Assembly (NCBI RefSeq): GCF_900101385.1
Contig: NZ_FMZB01000002.1
Location: 62,001-126,000 of the forward strand
Length of the DNA: 64,000 nucleotides
DNA from: Terribacillus halophilus
GTDB taxonomy: Bacteria > Bacillota > Bacilli > Bacillales > Amphibacillaceae
Direction: 5' to 3'
Positions 40,050-48,750 of this stretch are shown piece after piece. The position numbers and the translations under genes are program-made. How positions within the stretch are numbered: the stretch's first letter is position 1; each line of letters opens with the position of its first letter. The notes beneath the pieces were generated by a model. The model had not been told where the DNA came from. It saw only the letters and a program-made list of their open reading frames with translations, and did no database searches.

Positions 40050-41746
40050 CGGTGCAGCATACCCCCTTCCAGCGCTTCCAGCTGCTCTCTCATAGACGCA
40101 CTTGCTTCTTCTATCTGCTTTTCATCCTGTGTTTCCAGTATATTCTCATAATGCAGCAGCAGTCTGGATAGATACTGACGTGCATCTCCTGTCAGCTCCT
40201 CGTACAAACGTTCTGCTTGTGCCACTAACAAGCGATTTTCCGCTCTTTCCCGAGGGTGGATCTTAAGTGCACGCAGTCGCTGAAGGCTCTCTTCTATCTC
40301 CGCTTCAGAAAGATTTCCTGGATTCTTTTCAATCACAATCCGCTTTTTTTCGCCAGTCGATACGCTGATTGCTTCCACTTCCAAGATGCCATTTGTATCA
40401 TATGTAAAACGTACATCTATCCCTTCCGCTCCGGCTGGCCGAGGTTTGACCTCTATCTGCAGCTCACCTAATCTGACGTTGTTCGCCACTCTCCTACTTT
40501 CGCCTTGGTAGATGACGATTTTGACAGCCTTTTGATCATCATAAATCGTATGATACCTATCCACTTTGCTGATCGGAATTGGTGAATTACGCTCAATCAG
40601 GGGATCATAATATCCCCCCTCTATACCTGCCCTACCATGTTCAGCAACTTCGATACCCAATGTATAAGGGCATACATCTGTCAGGATAAGCTCATCAAGT
40701 GCCTCATCCTTATCCTTCAAAGCTGCTTGTATCGCAGCTCCGATAGCCACGGCTTCATCTGGATTGATCGTCGCATATGGCAAACTCCCGAACATCTTTG
40801 CAATCACCGTTTTAATGATGGGCAGTCTGGTAGCACCTCCAATCAGAATCACATTATCGAGATCCCTTGGGGATAGGGAGGCATCACGAAGTGCTCGTTC
40901 AATCGGCTGGCGCAACCTCAAGATCAGGTCATATACCATTTTTTCATAAGTGTCCAGGGTTACCTCCGTTTCATAGAGCTGCCCATCGATGAGCAATGAC
41001 AAATGAAGCTGACCTTTGATTCCCAGACTTCGTTTACCATGCTCTGCTTGTTTATAAAGCAGCGAAGCCTCCTTCATGGCCAGCTGCTCTTGCTGTAAAT
41101 CGTGCTTCGTCAGGAAATGTTCCACTAAGATAGCCGTGAAATCCTCTCCGCCGAGATAATTGTCACCGGCAATGGATTTGACATCCATTACTCCGTCAAA
41201 AAGCTCCAGAATGGAAACATCAAAGGTACCCCCACCTAAATCGAATACAAGAAACTGTGTTTCATCCTTATCTTGATGCAGGCCGTACGCAATTGCAGCC
41301 GCGGTTGGCTCGCTGATCAAACGTTCGACTTTAAGTCCAGCCATTTCCGCTGCCTGTTTAGTCGATCGCCGCTGTATATCGTTGAAATACGCCGGCACAC
41401 TGATGACAGCCTCCGTCACCGCTTGTTCCAAATACATTTCTGCATCTTCCTTCAGCTGCTTTAAGACAAGCGCAGACAATTCCACTGGAGTGAATGTTTG
41501 TGTTCCGAGCTTATATTCCTTTTCCGTACCCATATAACGTTTGAAGGCAGCAACTGTTGCAGATGGATGGGTAATGAGCCGTTCTTTGGCGATTTCCCCT
41601 ATAAGGATGCTATCATCTTTATCTACACTCACTACTGAAGGAGTCAGCCTTTTTCCCAAGGCATTGGGGATGATTTCAGCCTGCTCACCATTCCAATAAG
41701 CAGCCAAGCTGTTCGTAGTACCTAAATCAATGCCAATTGTTGTCAT
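40046..41746 (-). CDS. hscC: HscC-type Hsp70 chaperone
   Basis: 566 residues, shorter than DnaK (about 610), with the ATPase motifs GIDLGTTNS at 4-12, VFDLGGGTFDVSIL near 180, and ILIGGATRLP near 315, then a substrate-binding beta domain and a short helical end. The lack of a long acidic tail and the pairing with a Djl-type J-protein point to HscC. The start at 41746 is the family N-terminus; the open frame continues 28 codons upstream without support. Confidence 0.9.
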   Translation of the reverse strand: MTTIGIDLGTTNSLAAYWNGEQAEIIPNALGKRLTPSVVSVDKDDSILIGEIAKERLITHPSATVAAFKRYMGTEKEYKLGTQTFTPVELSALVLKQLKEDAEMYLEQAVTEAVISVPAYFNDIQRRSTKQAAEMAGLKVERLISEPTAAAIAYGLHQDKDETQFLVFDLGGGTFDVSILELFDGVMDVKSIAGDNYLGGEDFTAILVEHFLTKHDLQQEQLAMKEASLLYKQAEHGKRSLGIKGQLHLSLLIDGQLYETEVTLDTYEKMVYDLILRLRQPIERALRDASLSPRDLDNVILIGGATRLPIIKTVIAKMFGSLPYATINPDEAVAIGAAIQAALKDKDEALDELILTDVCPYTLGIEVAEHGRAGIEGGYYDPLIERNSPIPISKVDRYHTIYDDQKAVKIVIYQGESRRVANNVRLGELQIEVKPRPAGAEGIDVRFTYDTNGILEVEAISVSTGEKKRIVIEKNPGNLSEAEIEESLQRLRALKIHPRERAENRLLVAQAERLYEELTGDARQYLSRLLLHYENILETQDEKQIEEASASMREQLEALEGGMLHR

Positions 41747-41782
41747 AACACTACCTCTTTCACGTCCATTTTTAACACACCA

Positions 41783-41810
41783 ATTATAAACATTGATCAT
41801 GGAGAAACAA
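41783..41810 (-). promoter_or_regulatory. hscC: promoter of the hscC cluster
   Basis: TTGTTT (41810-41805), 16 bases, TATAAT (41788-41783). No CIRCE element is visible. Confidence 0.55.
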
Positions 41811-41877
41811 GCGAAACCGCTAAATCGCAACTATAAAACGTTTATATGGGTATTGCGGCAGGGAGGTCATTCGAACT

Positions 41878-41902
41878 AAAAAAGAGACCCTGTCAGGGCC
41901 TC
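41878..41902 (-). terminator. terminator of the acetyltransferase gene
   Basis: GAGGCCCT-gac-AGGGTCTC hairpin with a T-run on the minus strand. Confidence 0.75.
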
Positions 41903-41913
41903 CATGTGTTACC

Positions 41914-42474
41914 TTATATCTCGATTTGTTTCATGACCTTTGCTGGGTTGCCGCCGACGACTGTATTTGCCGGAACATCTTTTGTGACCACTGCACCTGA
42001 ACCGATGACCGCATTATCGCCGATTGTAACACCAGGATTGATGATTGCTCGTCCGCCAATCCAAACATTATCCCCAATCGTCACCGGTTTGCCTAATTCA
42101 TACCCCGAATTACGCTCGACCGGATGAAGCGGATGTGTTGCGGTATAAATATGTACCCCGGGGGCAAGCATGCAATTATCCCCGATGCGGATTTCACAGA
42201 TATCCAGCAAGACACAGTCAAAATTCGCATAGAAGTTTTCCCCTAGATGAATATTGTAGCCATAATCACATCGGAAATTCGGCTCAATATAGACTTTTCC
42301 TTTCATTGAGCCTACTATTTGCTTCAATAACAAAGAACGCTCTGCATGCTCATAGCTTGTTGTATCGTTATAATGACGGATCAGCTCCCGAATTTTCAAC
42401 CGTCTATCCGTCAATTCCTTATCAGCCGGACGATAAAACTCTCCTGCCACCATCTTCTCTCTTTCTGTCTTCAT
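41914..42474 (-). CDS. maa: maltose O-acetyltransferase (hexapeptide-repeat)
   Basis: A 186-residue left-handed beta-helix acetyltransferase: the N-terminal MAC domain ([14 protein letters not shown]) and hexapeptide repeats, with the catalytic His in THPLHP and [14 protein letters not shown]. It acetylates maltose or glucose from acetyl-CoA. The start at 42474 follows AAAGGGGAGAGG; an upstream ATG is unsupported. Confidence 0.9.
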   Translation of the reverse strand: MKTEREKMVAGEFYRPADKELTDRRLKIRELIRHYNDTTSYEHAERSLLLKQIVGSMKGKVYIEPNFRCDYGYNIHLGENFYANFDCVLLDICEIRIGDNCMLAPGVHIYTATHPLHPVERNSGYELGKPVTIGDNVWIGGRAIINPGVTIGDNAVIGSGAVVTKDVPANTVVGGNPAKVMKQIEI

Positions 42475-42578
42475 TTTCCTCTCCCCTTTCTGGGAACCTA
42501 TCATATTATGTATCTATTGTTATAAAACTCGCGATTGCTGACCATACTGATTCTATTATATCGCAAAGGAGAATCACT

Positions 42579-43427
42579 ATGCGTACCGGCCTTAAAGTTG
42601 CATTACCTCTATTATTCATACTCGTTGCAATCCTATTGATCCTTCCAGCCCAAGCAGATGCAAGCGTTTCCAACACAGGTCAGACTACTGCCAACCTGAA
42701 CATCAGGGCGACTCCATCAACGGATGCTGCCATTCTTGGCAGATTCCCTGCAGGGACCCAATTCCAATACATCGACAGAGGGGATGGCTGGGGACAGGTT
42801 ACCATTCAAGATCAAACAGGTTACCTGAGCTTGGATTATGTAGCGAAAGTGAGTGAAGAGACAGCCACTCCACCTGAATCATCCGCCAAACAGTCCGTGC
42901 AAAGAATCATCATTGATCCTGGTCATGGCGGAAAGGACCCTGGTGCAATCGGCAATGATACGATGGAAAAAAGAGTTGCGCTGACTATTTCCGAGAAGCT
43001 TCAGCAAAGATTGCTTACTAATGGTTATGACGTAAAGATGACGCGCAGCGATGATATTTTTATTCCTTTATCAGAACGCGCGTCAATATCGAATAACTGG
43101 GGGGCAGATTTATTTGTAAGTGTACACGCCAACAGCGCAACGACGCCTTCAGCCAAAGGATTGGAATCCTATTACTATGGTCAAAGCAGCAGCGGGAAAA
43201 AACTGGCTTCCAGCATACAAACTGCACTTGCATCCAATACAAATAACGAAAACAGAGGCACACACAGTGCTGATTTCTATGTGTTGCGCCACACTTCGAT
43301 GCCGGCAGTCCTAGTTGAAACAGGGTTTATCTCTAATCCTGCCGATGCCGCACTGCTGAATGACTCAACTTATCAAAATGACGTTGCGGATTCGATAGCT
43401 GAAGGCATCAAAGCATACGCCAGCTAA
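42579..43427 (+). CDS. secreted N-acetylmuramoyl-L-alanine amidase with SH3b domain
   Basis: 282 residues: signal peptide 1-28 (ends AQADA), one bacterial SH3 domain (about 30-90, TTANLNIRATPS to GYLSLDYV), and an Amidase_3 catalytic domain (about 107-280) with IIDPGHGG, SVHANS and VETGFISNPADA carrying the zinc and catalytic residues. It cuts the bond between MurNAc and L-Ala in peptidoglycan. AAAGGAG precedes ATG 42579. Monocistronic with a terminator. Confidence 0.93.
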   Translation: MRTGLKVALPLLFILVAILLILPAQADASVSNTGQTTANLNIRATPSTDAAILGRFPAGTQFQYIDRGDGWGQVTIQDQTGYLSLDYVAKVSEETATPPESSAKQSVQRIIIDPGHGGKDPGAIGNDTMEKRVALTISEKLQQRLLTNGYDVKMTRSDDIFIPLSERASISNNWGADLFVSVHANSATTPSAKGLESYYYGQSSSGKKLASSIQTALASNTNNENRGTHSADFYVLRHTSMPAVLVETGFISNPADAALLNDSTYQNDVADSIAEGIKAYAS

Positions 43428-43432
43428 TCCAC

Positions 43433-43458
43433 AAGGCTGCTTATATAGCAGTCTTTTT
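43433..43458 (+). terminator. terminator of the amidase gene
   Basis: AAGGCTGCT / AGCAGTCTT stem with T-run. Confidence 0.75.
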
Positions 43459-43522
43459 TACACAACATTCACACTACTCCATCCATATAATCGTATAATT
43501 GTAAGGAATAGGGGGTATGAAT

Positions 43523-43870
43523 ATGAAATATTTACTAGATTTCATTTTAGCAATCATTTTAACCGGACTTTCGTATTATATCGGCAGTTTATTATTCCGG
43601 CATGGAATGCCAATTTGGCAAGCAATGGTCATCGGCTTCTCGGTCGTAGCCCTTGGCGCATTGACAGAGGCACTTGGTGCACCGATCTGGCTGATTGTGC
43701 TCGTCCCATTCCCAGTCGGGATGCTTCTTTTGTATCTTTTCCTGCAAGTACCTGTTCCGAATTGGATCATCACTTATGCAACAACCTTGGCATTTTACAC
43801 GTTGTTACATATACCGATGAGTTATTTCTTCCAATTCCATAGTTTGATTCCAGCTTGGAAACTATCCTAA
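43523..43870 (+). CDS. small membrane protein, 115 residues
   Basis: Three to four hydrophobic segments (residues 3-22, 33-52, 54-75, 80-100); no recognised family. GGGGG at 43511-43515 is well spaced from ATG 43523; ATG 43517 is too close. Monocistronic, with a terminator after it. Confidence 0.6.
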   Translation: MKYLLDFILAIILTGLSYYIGSLLFRHGMPIWQAMVIGFSVVALGALTEALGAPIWLIVLVPFPVGMLLLYLFLQVPVPNWIITYATTLAFYTLLHIPMSYFFQFHSLIPAWKLS

Positions 43871-43875
43871 AAGTC

Positions 43876-43910
43876 AAAAGGAGATTGCCTTGTGAGCAAC
43901 CTCCTTTTTT
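43876..43910 (+). terminator. terminator
   Basis: AAAAGGAGATTGC / GCAACCTCCTTTT stem with T-run. Confidence 0.85.
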
Positions 43911-43936
43911 CATTTCCCCCGCGGGGGCGACAATGA

Positions 43937-44989
43937 TTATTTTAAAGTTAAAAGATAATACTTGGATGCATTCTCAAAGTCTTGATTTTCTTTATAGTAT
44001 TCCGCAAGCTGTTCCGAATAATAACGTACATTAGGTCCATCATGAATGGATTGAAAGTATTTGATTCCTTCCTGCCATACTCCTTCAAAGCTGTCCTTAT
44101 CAATATATTGCTTATGAAGCATGGCAAACATCCACTTATACGCATCCTCATCGCGCTCTTTACTCAATGCAAATCCTTCCGCAAAATAATCCATGGCTTG
44201 TTCCTTACGCCCAAGGAGGAAACAGCATTCCGTAACATAATAGAGACTCTTCAAATAATATTCCGGATGCTGATTCTGCATGGATCGATCAAAGTACCAT
44301 AGCGCTTTTTCAAGCTGATTTTGCTTAAAATACAGTACACCAAGATTATGATGGATATATATAGGAAGCTGCAATTCAGATTCAGTTGCACCATCCTCCA
44401 AAGCAGCCAGGAATAACTGCTCCGCCTTGCGAAAGTCCGCCTTTTCCAAATAATTCAGCCCTTGCAGCAGGCGGCATTTGGCCAGCTGCAATTCCTGATT
44501 GTAGCTTATAGCCGCTTCAATTGCTTTATCCGCATTCAAAATAGAAAAAACAGTCATACCCATATAATAGTACGTATTAGCCAATTTGTAATAGAAATCG
44601 GAGACCTCCCGCTGGTCGATTTGTACCGTCAAAAACGATTCTGCACGTTCATATTCGACAATTGCTTCCTGGAGCTTGTCCTGCCTGTACAGCAGCAGCC
44701 CCTTGAAGAAATGATAATAGTATAGATTTCCGCCGGTGAGCACGAATGCTTCTGCCGCCCCTTCAAGCAGCTTTTCTCCCTTATCCAGATTACCTTTTAG
44801 CATCTCCAACCGTGCTTCATACAGCATACTTCTTGCCAGTAGCTTTTCATCACGGATTGCAGCTTCCAATTCAGCTATTTCATGGCGGATCTTCCCAGCA
44901 GCGCGGATTTGTTCCGTTTTGATATTATCGTATAACCTATCTAGCTGCTCGGTAAATATGTCGGTATTCTTTTGATCAGTCTGGTACAT
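43937..44989 (-). CDS. tetratricopeptide-repeat protein
   Basis: A 350-residue all-helical, cytosolic protein with about six TPR-like units from residue 50 on (for example YEARLEMLKGNLDKGEKLLE and ALWYFDRSMQNQHPE). It looks like the TPR part of Rap/PlcR-type proteins but has no N-terminal DNA-binding or phosphatase helix bundle that I can identify. GAGGGTGA precedes ATG 44989. No small peptide gene was seen downstream. Function unknown. Confidence 0.7.
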   Translation of the reverse strand: MYQTDQKNTDIFTEQLDRLYDNIKTEQIRAAGKIRHEIAELEAAIRDEKLLARSMLYEARLEMLKGNLDKGEKLLEGAAEAFVLTGGNLYYYHFFKGLLLYRQDKLQEAIVEYERAESFLTVQIDQREVSDFYYKLANTYYYMGMTVFSILNADKAIEAAISYNQELQLAKCRLLQGLNYLEKADFRKAEQLFLAALEDGATESELQLPIYIHHNLGVLYFKQNQLEKALWYFDRSMQNQHPEYYLKSLYYVTECCFLLGRKEQAMDYFAEGFALSKERDEDAYKWMFAMLHKQYIDKDSFEGVWQEGIKYFQSIHDGPNVRYYSEQLAEYYKENQDFENASKYYLLTLK

Positions 44990-45060
44990 CGGCTCACCCT
45001 CTTTCCATTCATATCAGAATCATCGGTTAAAATTTACGCATTGTTTAGATGATCAGAAAG

Positions 45061-45085
45061 AAAAAGATCCACCAATGGTGAATCG
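45061..45085 (-). terminator. terminator of the YfmQ-like gene
   Basis: GATTCACCA-ttgg-TGGATC hairpin with TTTTTC on the minus strand. Confidence 0.6.
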
Positions 45086-45145
45086 TACTCTTTCAGCTTA
45101 CCAACTTCTTGATTTCTGTTCCTATTCTATATAGTGGAAACGATA

Positions 45146-45535
45146 TCAGTGTGTGGCCTGACCTTGCAACGTTTGAGAGCGCAAACTGTAGGAGAAGACC
45201 TTCTTTTTTGTATATTTGAACACGTCCACCCGATCTGGGTAAGGATAGATGAGATATTTGTCATTTTTAACTTCAATCTCATAAGGTATCCCCTCTGGGG
45301 CGGGCGGATAGTAATATTTTTCGAGGAAGTTAGCTTGGTTGAATTCATCCACAAAATGCCGCCGCTTTTCTTCAGATAGCGATTTTCCATTCTGTTTCAC
45401 TTTTACATCATAAGATAATGTCGGATGAAGCTGAAATATCTTACCTATTTTTTCAACTACAGCACTCGGTGCAGAAGCAGCCGCGATTTTAAACAGACTA
45501 AAAACAATCAATAAGACAATAAATACCCACGACAA
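45146..45535 (-). CDS. YfmQ-like membrane-anchored protein
   Basis: 129 residues with one N-terminal membrane segment (2-20) and a soluble part outside. The stretch VVEKIGKIFQLHPTLSYDV and the ..NFLEKYYYPP.. region recall the Bacillus YfmQ family, of unknown function. Start is TTG 45535 with GAGGCGAG upstream; no ATG is available. Confidence 0.55.
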   Translation of the reverse strand: MSWVFIVLLIVFSLFKIAAASAPSAVVEKIGKIFQLHPTLSYDVKVKQNGKSLSEEKRRHFVDEFNQANFLEKYYYPPAPEGIPYEIEVKNDKYLIYPYPDRVDVFKYTKKKVFSYSLRSQTLQGQATH

Positions 45536-45690
45536 AGTTCTCGCCTCGATTCCAGTAAAATCGTTCTAATGATAACACATACCAGTCAAACCTACTTCCT
45601 TATTTTTGACAAGAAAATGACAGATACGCCTTCGGTCCTATTCCCTGACAGTTTCATGGAACCTATACTGGAAAAAGGAGGTAACAACTC

Positions 45691-46097
45691 ATGAAAACAC
45701 CAAAAATCTTAACGATGATCTCTTTTGTTTTATTGGTCTTGTTGTTTTTCGGCGGCTTGCTGTTCACACTAACCTTGCCGCAAAATCAATCCATGGTACA
45801 GGCTGTGACTACATTCATTAATATCAAAAAACATTAGCCGCGGGTGAGATTCCTTCCCTGTCTCCGGAAGAAATGGCTGCTGAAACAATGCCCACCTTGC
45901 AAGTACTCTTTGTCATTCCAACTGTGTATATCGCAATCATTGCCATCATCGTATTCATCGGCCTAATGATCATCCAGAAAAGACCAAAAGGTGCTGCAAT
46001 GACGTTATTCAGCGCAGCAATCTTATCCCTCGCAACTGTTATCGTTCCCGTGTTCCTATTCATTGCAGGGGGAATGATCAGGCAGCGCGCTAAATAA
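45691..46097 (+). pseudogene. membrane protein gene split by an apparent -1 frameshift at an A6 run
   Basis: ATG 45691 with AAAAAGGAGG reads 48 residues (one membrane segment) and hits TAG at 45835. Moving back one base in the run of six A (45826-45831) opens a frame continuing TLAAGEIPSLSPEEMAAE into a 75-residue hydrophobic part that begins at ATG 45873 and ends at 46097. Together this gives a protein of about 134 residues with three or four membrane segments. The downstream ATG has no good RBS, which argues for one original gene. It may be a real frameshift, slippage at the A-run, or a sequencing error. Confidence 0.6.
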
Positions 46098-46130
46098 AAA
46101 ATATCCTCCAATGGGAGGATATTTTTTATT
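46098..46130. terminator. bidirectional terminator
   Basis: AAAAATATCCTCC / GGGAGGATATTTTT, between the split gene and brnQ. Confidence 0.85.
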
Positions 46131-47442
46131 TCCTTCTTACTATAGATACAAGCAAGCCAAGCAGGCCTCCAACCAACGAAGGTACTATCCAGCCAAGTCC
46201 GACCTCATAAAACGGCAAAACCTTGTGGAACAGATCATTGACAGCCGTTATTTTCAATCCAGCCTCATTGAAGCCATCAAAAATACTCACACAGAAGGTC
46301 AACACAAGGCTTCCGATATAAACCTCCCGTTTTCCACTAAATAATGGATGAAGGAATGTAAGAAATACGAGACTGATTGTAATAGGATATATCGCCATTA
46401 ATACCGGAACAGAGATGGATATTAATTCAGTGAGTCCGATGTTCGCTATTACCGCGCTGAAGATGGACAGCACAATGGCGAATGTTTTATAAGAAATACG
46501 CGGCATCAGTTCATGGAAGAACGTCGAACAAGATGTAATCAAACCAACACTCGTTGTAAGACAGGCAACGGTAATCATCAAACCAAGGAAGACCATTCCC
46601 CATCGACCAAAATAGTGATCGGAAACATCGGCAAGTATCTCGGCACCATTACTTAAATAACCAAGCTCACTGACACTCGATGCACCCATGAAAGAAAGAG
46701 CTGTATAAATCACCACCAGCACAACCGCTGCAAGCCCAGTAGCCAATAAGCAAACCTTCATGATGGAGCCTTTGTTTGTGATTCCTTTATCCTTTAAGGC
46801 ATTGACGATAATGATTCCGAACACACAGGCAACAAGGACATCCAATGTCAAATAGCCTTCCTGGAAACCTTTGAAGAAAGCATCTGTCGTATATTCGCTT
46901 TGCGGTGATTGGAATTTTCCAATCGGGAACGCGATTGCGACGATAACTAGCAACCCGATGAAAGTCAGCTTGATAGGTGTCAGGAATTTACCGATGACAT
47001 CGATGATCTTGGAAGGATTCAACGACAATAGACAAGTGATTGCAAAGAAAATGACTGTGAACAAAATCAGGGGAACAGGCCCCGCATCAGCTGGCAAGAA
47101 TGGTTTCAAACCTATTTCATAGGACACATTCCCGGCACGCGGTATCGCGAAGAACGGACCAATTGCAAGATACAGAATAACCGCATAAACAATTCCGAAT
47201 ACTGGGTGCACCCTGCTGGATAGGGATACAAGATCCTTTTCACCCGAAAAAACGAAAGCGATAATTGCAATCAGCGGGAGGCCAACACCTGTTACAAGGA
47301 ATCCCGCATTGGCAATCCATATATTTTCACCAGCTTGCTGCCCTAGCATTGGCGGGAAAATCAAGTTCCCTGCTCCGAAGAACAAAGCAAAGAGCATCAG
47401 ACCTAGAATGATCGTAAATGAACCTGGTACTTTCTTTGACAC
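46126..47442 (-). CDS. brnQ: branched-chain amino acid carrier protein BrnQ
   Basis: A 438-residue LIVCS-family sodium-coupled carrier with 12 membrane segments. FFGAGNLIFPPMLGQQAG at the N-terminus is diagnostic. It imports Leu, Ile and Val. Start at 47442 (GTG) follows GGAGG at the correct distance. It has its own promoter and possible CodY boxes. Confidence 0.94.
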   Translation of the reverse strand: MSKKVPGSFTIILGLMLFALFFGAGNLIFPPMLGQQAGENIWIANAGFLVTGVGLPLIAIIAFVFSGEKDLVSLSSRVHPVFGIVYAVILYLAIGPFFAIPRAGNVSYEIGLKPFLPADAGPVPLILFTVIFFAITCLLSLNPSKIIDVIGKFLTPIKLTFIGLLVIVAIAFPIGKFQSPQSEYTTDAFFKGFQEGYLTLDVLVACVFGIIIVNALKDKGITNKGSIMKVCLLATGLAAVVLVVIYTALSFMGASSVSELGYLSNGAEILADVSDHYFGRWGMVFLGLMITVACLTTSVGLITSCSTFFHELMPRISYKTFAIVLSIFSAVIANIGLTELISISVPVLMAIYPITISLVFLTFLHPLFSGKREVYIGSLVLTFCVSIFDGFNEAGLKITAVNDLFHKVLPFYEVGLGWIVPSLVGGLLGLLVSIVRRK

Positions 47443-47501
47443 AAAAAAACCTCCACTAACTACTATTGGAATAGTCTGATAAATAACAAAATATTGAGTT
47501 T

Positions 47502-47530
47502 ATTATAATTTTCGTCAGATTTTCTGACAA
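47502..47530 (-). promoter_or_regulatory. brnQ: brnQ promoter with CodY-like boxes
   Basis: TTGTCA (47530-47525), 17 bases, TATAAT (47507-47502). Two overlapping sequences within it each match the 15-base CodY box at 11 positions. Confidence 0.6.
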
Positions 47531-47703
47531 ACATACAGGCTAGTATAATACTGAATTGCGCAACATTCAAGAAGTTTTTGTAAGGAATGTTCTGTAAATA
47601 TATGTATGACAAAATTATTCAATCGAGCTGAAGCATCATCAGCCAGCGTTTGTGCATAATTCCATTGATCTTTTCCAATAATAAGTAAAAAAGGAATCTT
47701 AAC

Positions 47704-47991
47704 ATGGACTTTCCAAATATCCAGACAAACTTCTGGGATTCTTTTATTGGGATTCCAGTAACACTTACCCTTACTCAAATCACCAAACTGTTTTTACCAA
47801 TCCCCAAGCAGTATGTTCCTGCTATCGCTGTCTTAATCGGATTGGTCCTCTCGATTTTTTACAGTCATCCGCGCGATTTGATTGCTGGTATTTTCATGGG
47901 ATATTTCTATGGCTATGCCGCAATAGGCAGTTACGCCGCGACAAAGACGTCATGGAGAGCTTACCGAAAGGAAAAACGAGACTACTCATAA
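47704..47991 (+). CDS. small membrane protein, holin-like appearance
   Basis: 95 residues: a short polar N-terminus, about three hydrophobic segments (15-32, 38-53, 58-77) and a basic tail WRAYRKEKRDYS. AAAAAAGGA precedes ATG 47704. The plan resembles small phage holins, but there is no lysin or phage gene nearby, so the role is open. Ends at a strong terminator. Confidence 0.6.
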   Translation: MDFPNIQTNFWDSFIGIPVTLTLTQITKLFLPIPKQYVPAIAVLIGLVLSIFYSHPRDLIAGIFMGYFYGYAAIGSYAATKTSWRAYRKEKRDYS

Positions 47992-47993
47992 TA

Positions 47994-48026
47994 AATACCC
48001 CTTGCCATATGGCAGGGGTATTTTTA
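47994..48026. terminator. bidirectional terminator
   Basis: AATACCCCTTGCC / GGCAGGGGTATT, T-rich on both sides. Confidence 0.9.
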
Positions 48027-48638
48027 CAGAAATCGGCTCAGTTGAATTAACATAAGACCTGCCATGCTCCATATTAGCAGAGCAGATAATCGGTTCAGGA
48101 TCAGAAGCATCTTACCATGTGTATCCAAACTTCCGACCAACCTCCCCGCCGTTGCCAGGCCGAAGAACCAAACCCAAGAAACGGCTATGCAGGCCATCGT
48201 AAAGCTCCATTTTTCCGTACCCGAATACGCTAGGGAGCTTGTCCCGATAACTCCGACAATATCCAGTATGGCATGTGGATTCAGCAAGGATACAGACGCT
48301 GCAAAAATGATTTGCTTTCGTGGAGTAAAGCCTTCCACACTCGATTGCAGTGTATCGGAGGTTGATTTCCAAAGGTTCCATCCTATATAAATCAAGAAAC
48401 AGAACCCGATTCCGTAAAGCATGACTTGAATCCAGGGTATCGTCCACACAATGACCGAAATACCAGTTACAGATATGGAAATCATGAGTGTATCAGCCAT
48501 TCCCGCTGTAATTACTGCTGGGAGTGCATGGATTATCTTTTTATGAATGATACCTTGATTGAACAAGAAAACATTTTGGACTCCAAGGGGCAAAATAAGT
48601 CCAATTGCAAGAATGATCCCGTGAATAATCGGCTCCAT
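48024..48638 (-). CDS. LysE/ArgO-family amino acid exporter
   Basis: A 204-residue protein with five to six membrane segments. LPLGVQNVFLFNQG at the N-terminus and SLLNPHAILDIVGVIG are LysE/ArgO signatures. It exports basic amino acids or related compounds. Start 48638 follows GAGGAGGG; an upstream frame is unsupported. Divergent from a MocR regulator that probably controls it. Confidence 0.9.
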   Translation of the reverse strand: MEPIIHGIILAIGLILPLGVQNVFLFNQGIIHKKIIHALPAVITAGMADTLMISISVTGISVIVWTIPWIQVMLYGIGFCFLIYIGWNLWKSTSDTLQSSVEGFTPRKQIIFAASVSLLNPHAILDIVGVIGTSSLAYSGTEKWSFTMACIAVSWVWFFGLATAGRLVGSLDTHGKMLLILNRLSALLIWSMAGLMLIQLSRFL

Positions 48639-48694
48639 CTTCTCCCTCCTCTCCTGCCCAATCATATCGAGTTTTAAATAGAATGTCCTCCTCC

Positions 48695-48722
48695 AATTGG
48701 TTGGTTATTTAACCAACCAATT
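48695..48722. promoter_or_regulatory. 28-bp perfect palindrome between lysE-type gene and mocR
   Basis: Arms AATTGGTTGGTTA / TAACCAACCAATT flank a 2-base centre. Each arm holds a tandem TTGG repeat. It abuts the mocR -10 (TATAAT, 48726-48731), so it occupies the -35 position. Confidence 0.75.
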
Positions 48723-48750
48723 TTGTATAATGAAAAGCAGGAGGGATAGA

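Noticed and set aside
42045-42578. Upstream extension of the amidase frame
   Set aside because: It runs antisense through the acetyltransferase gene; the signal peptide and RBS at 42579 define the true start.
47515-47778. 87-codon minus-strand frame upstream of brnQ
   Set aside because: It overlaps the plus-strand small membrane gene and the brnQ promoter and has no RBS; the C-terminal half faintly resembles a hydrolase end, but not enough to call.
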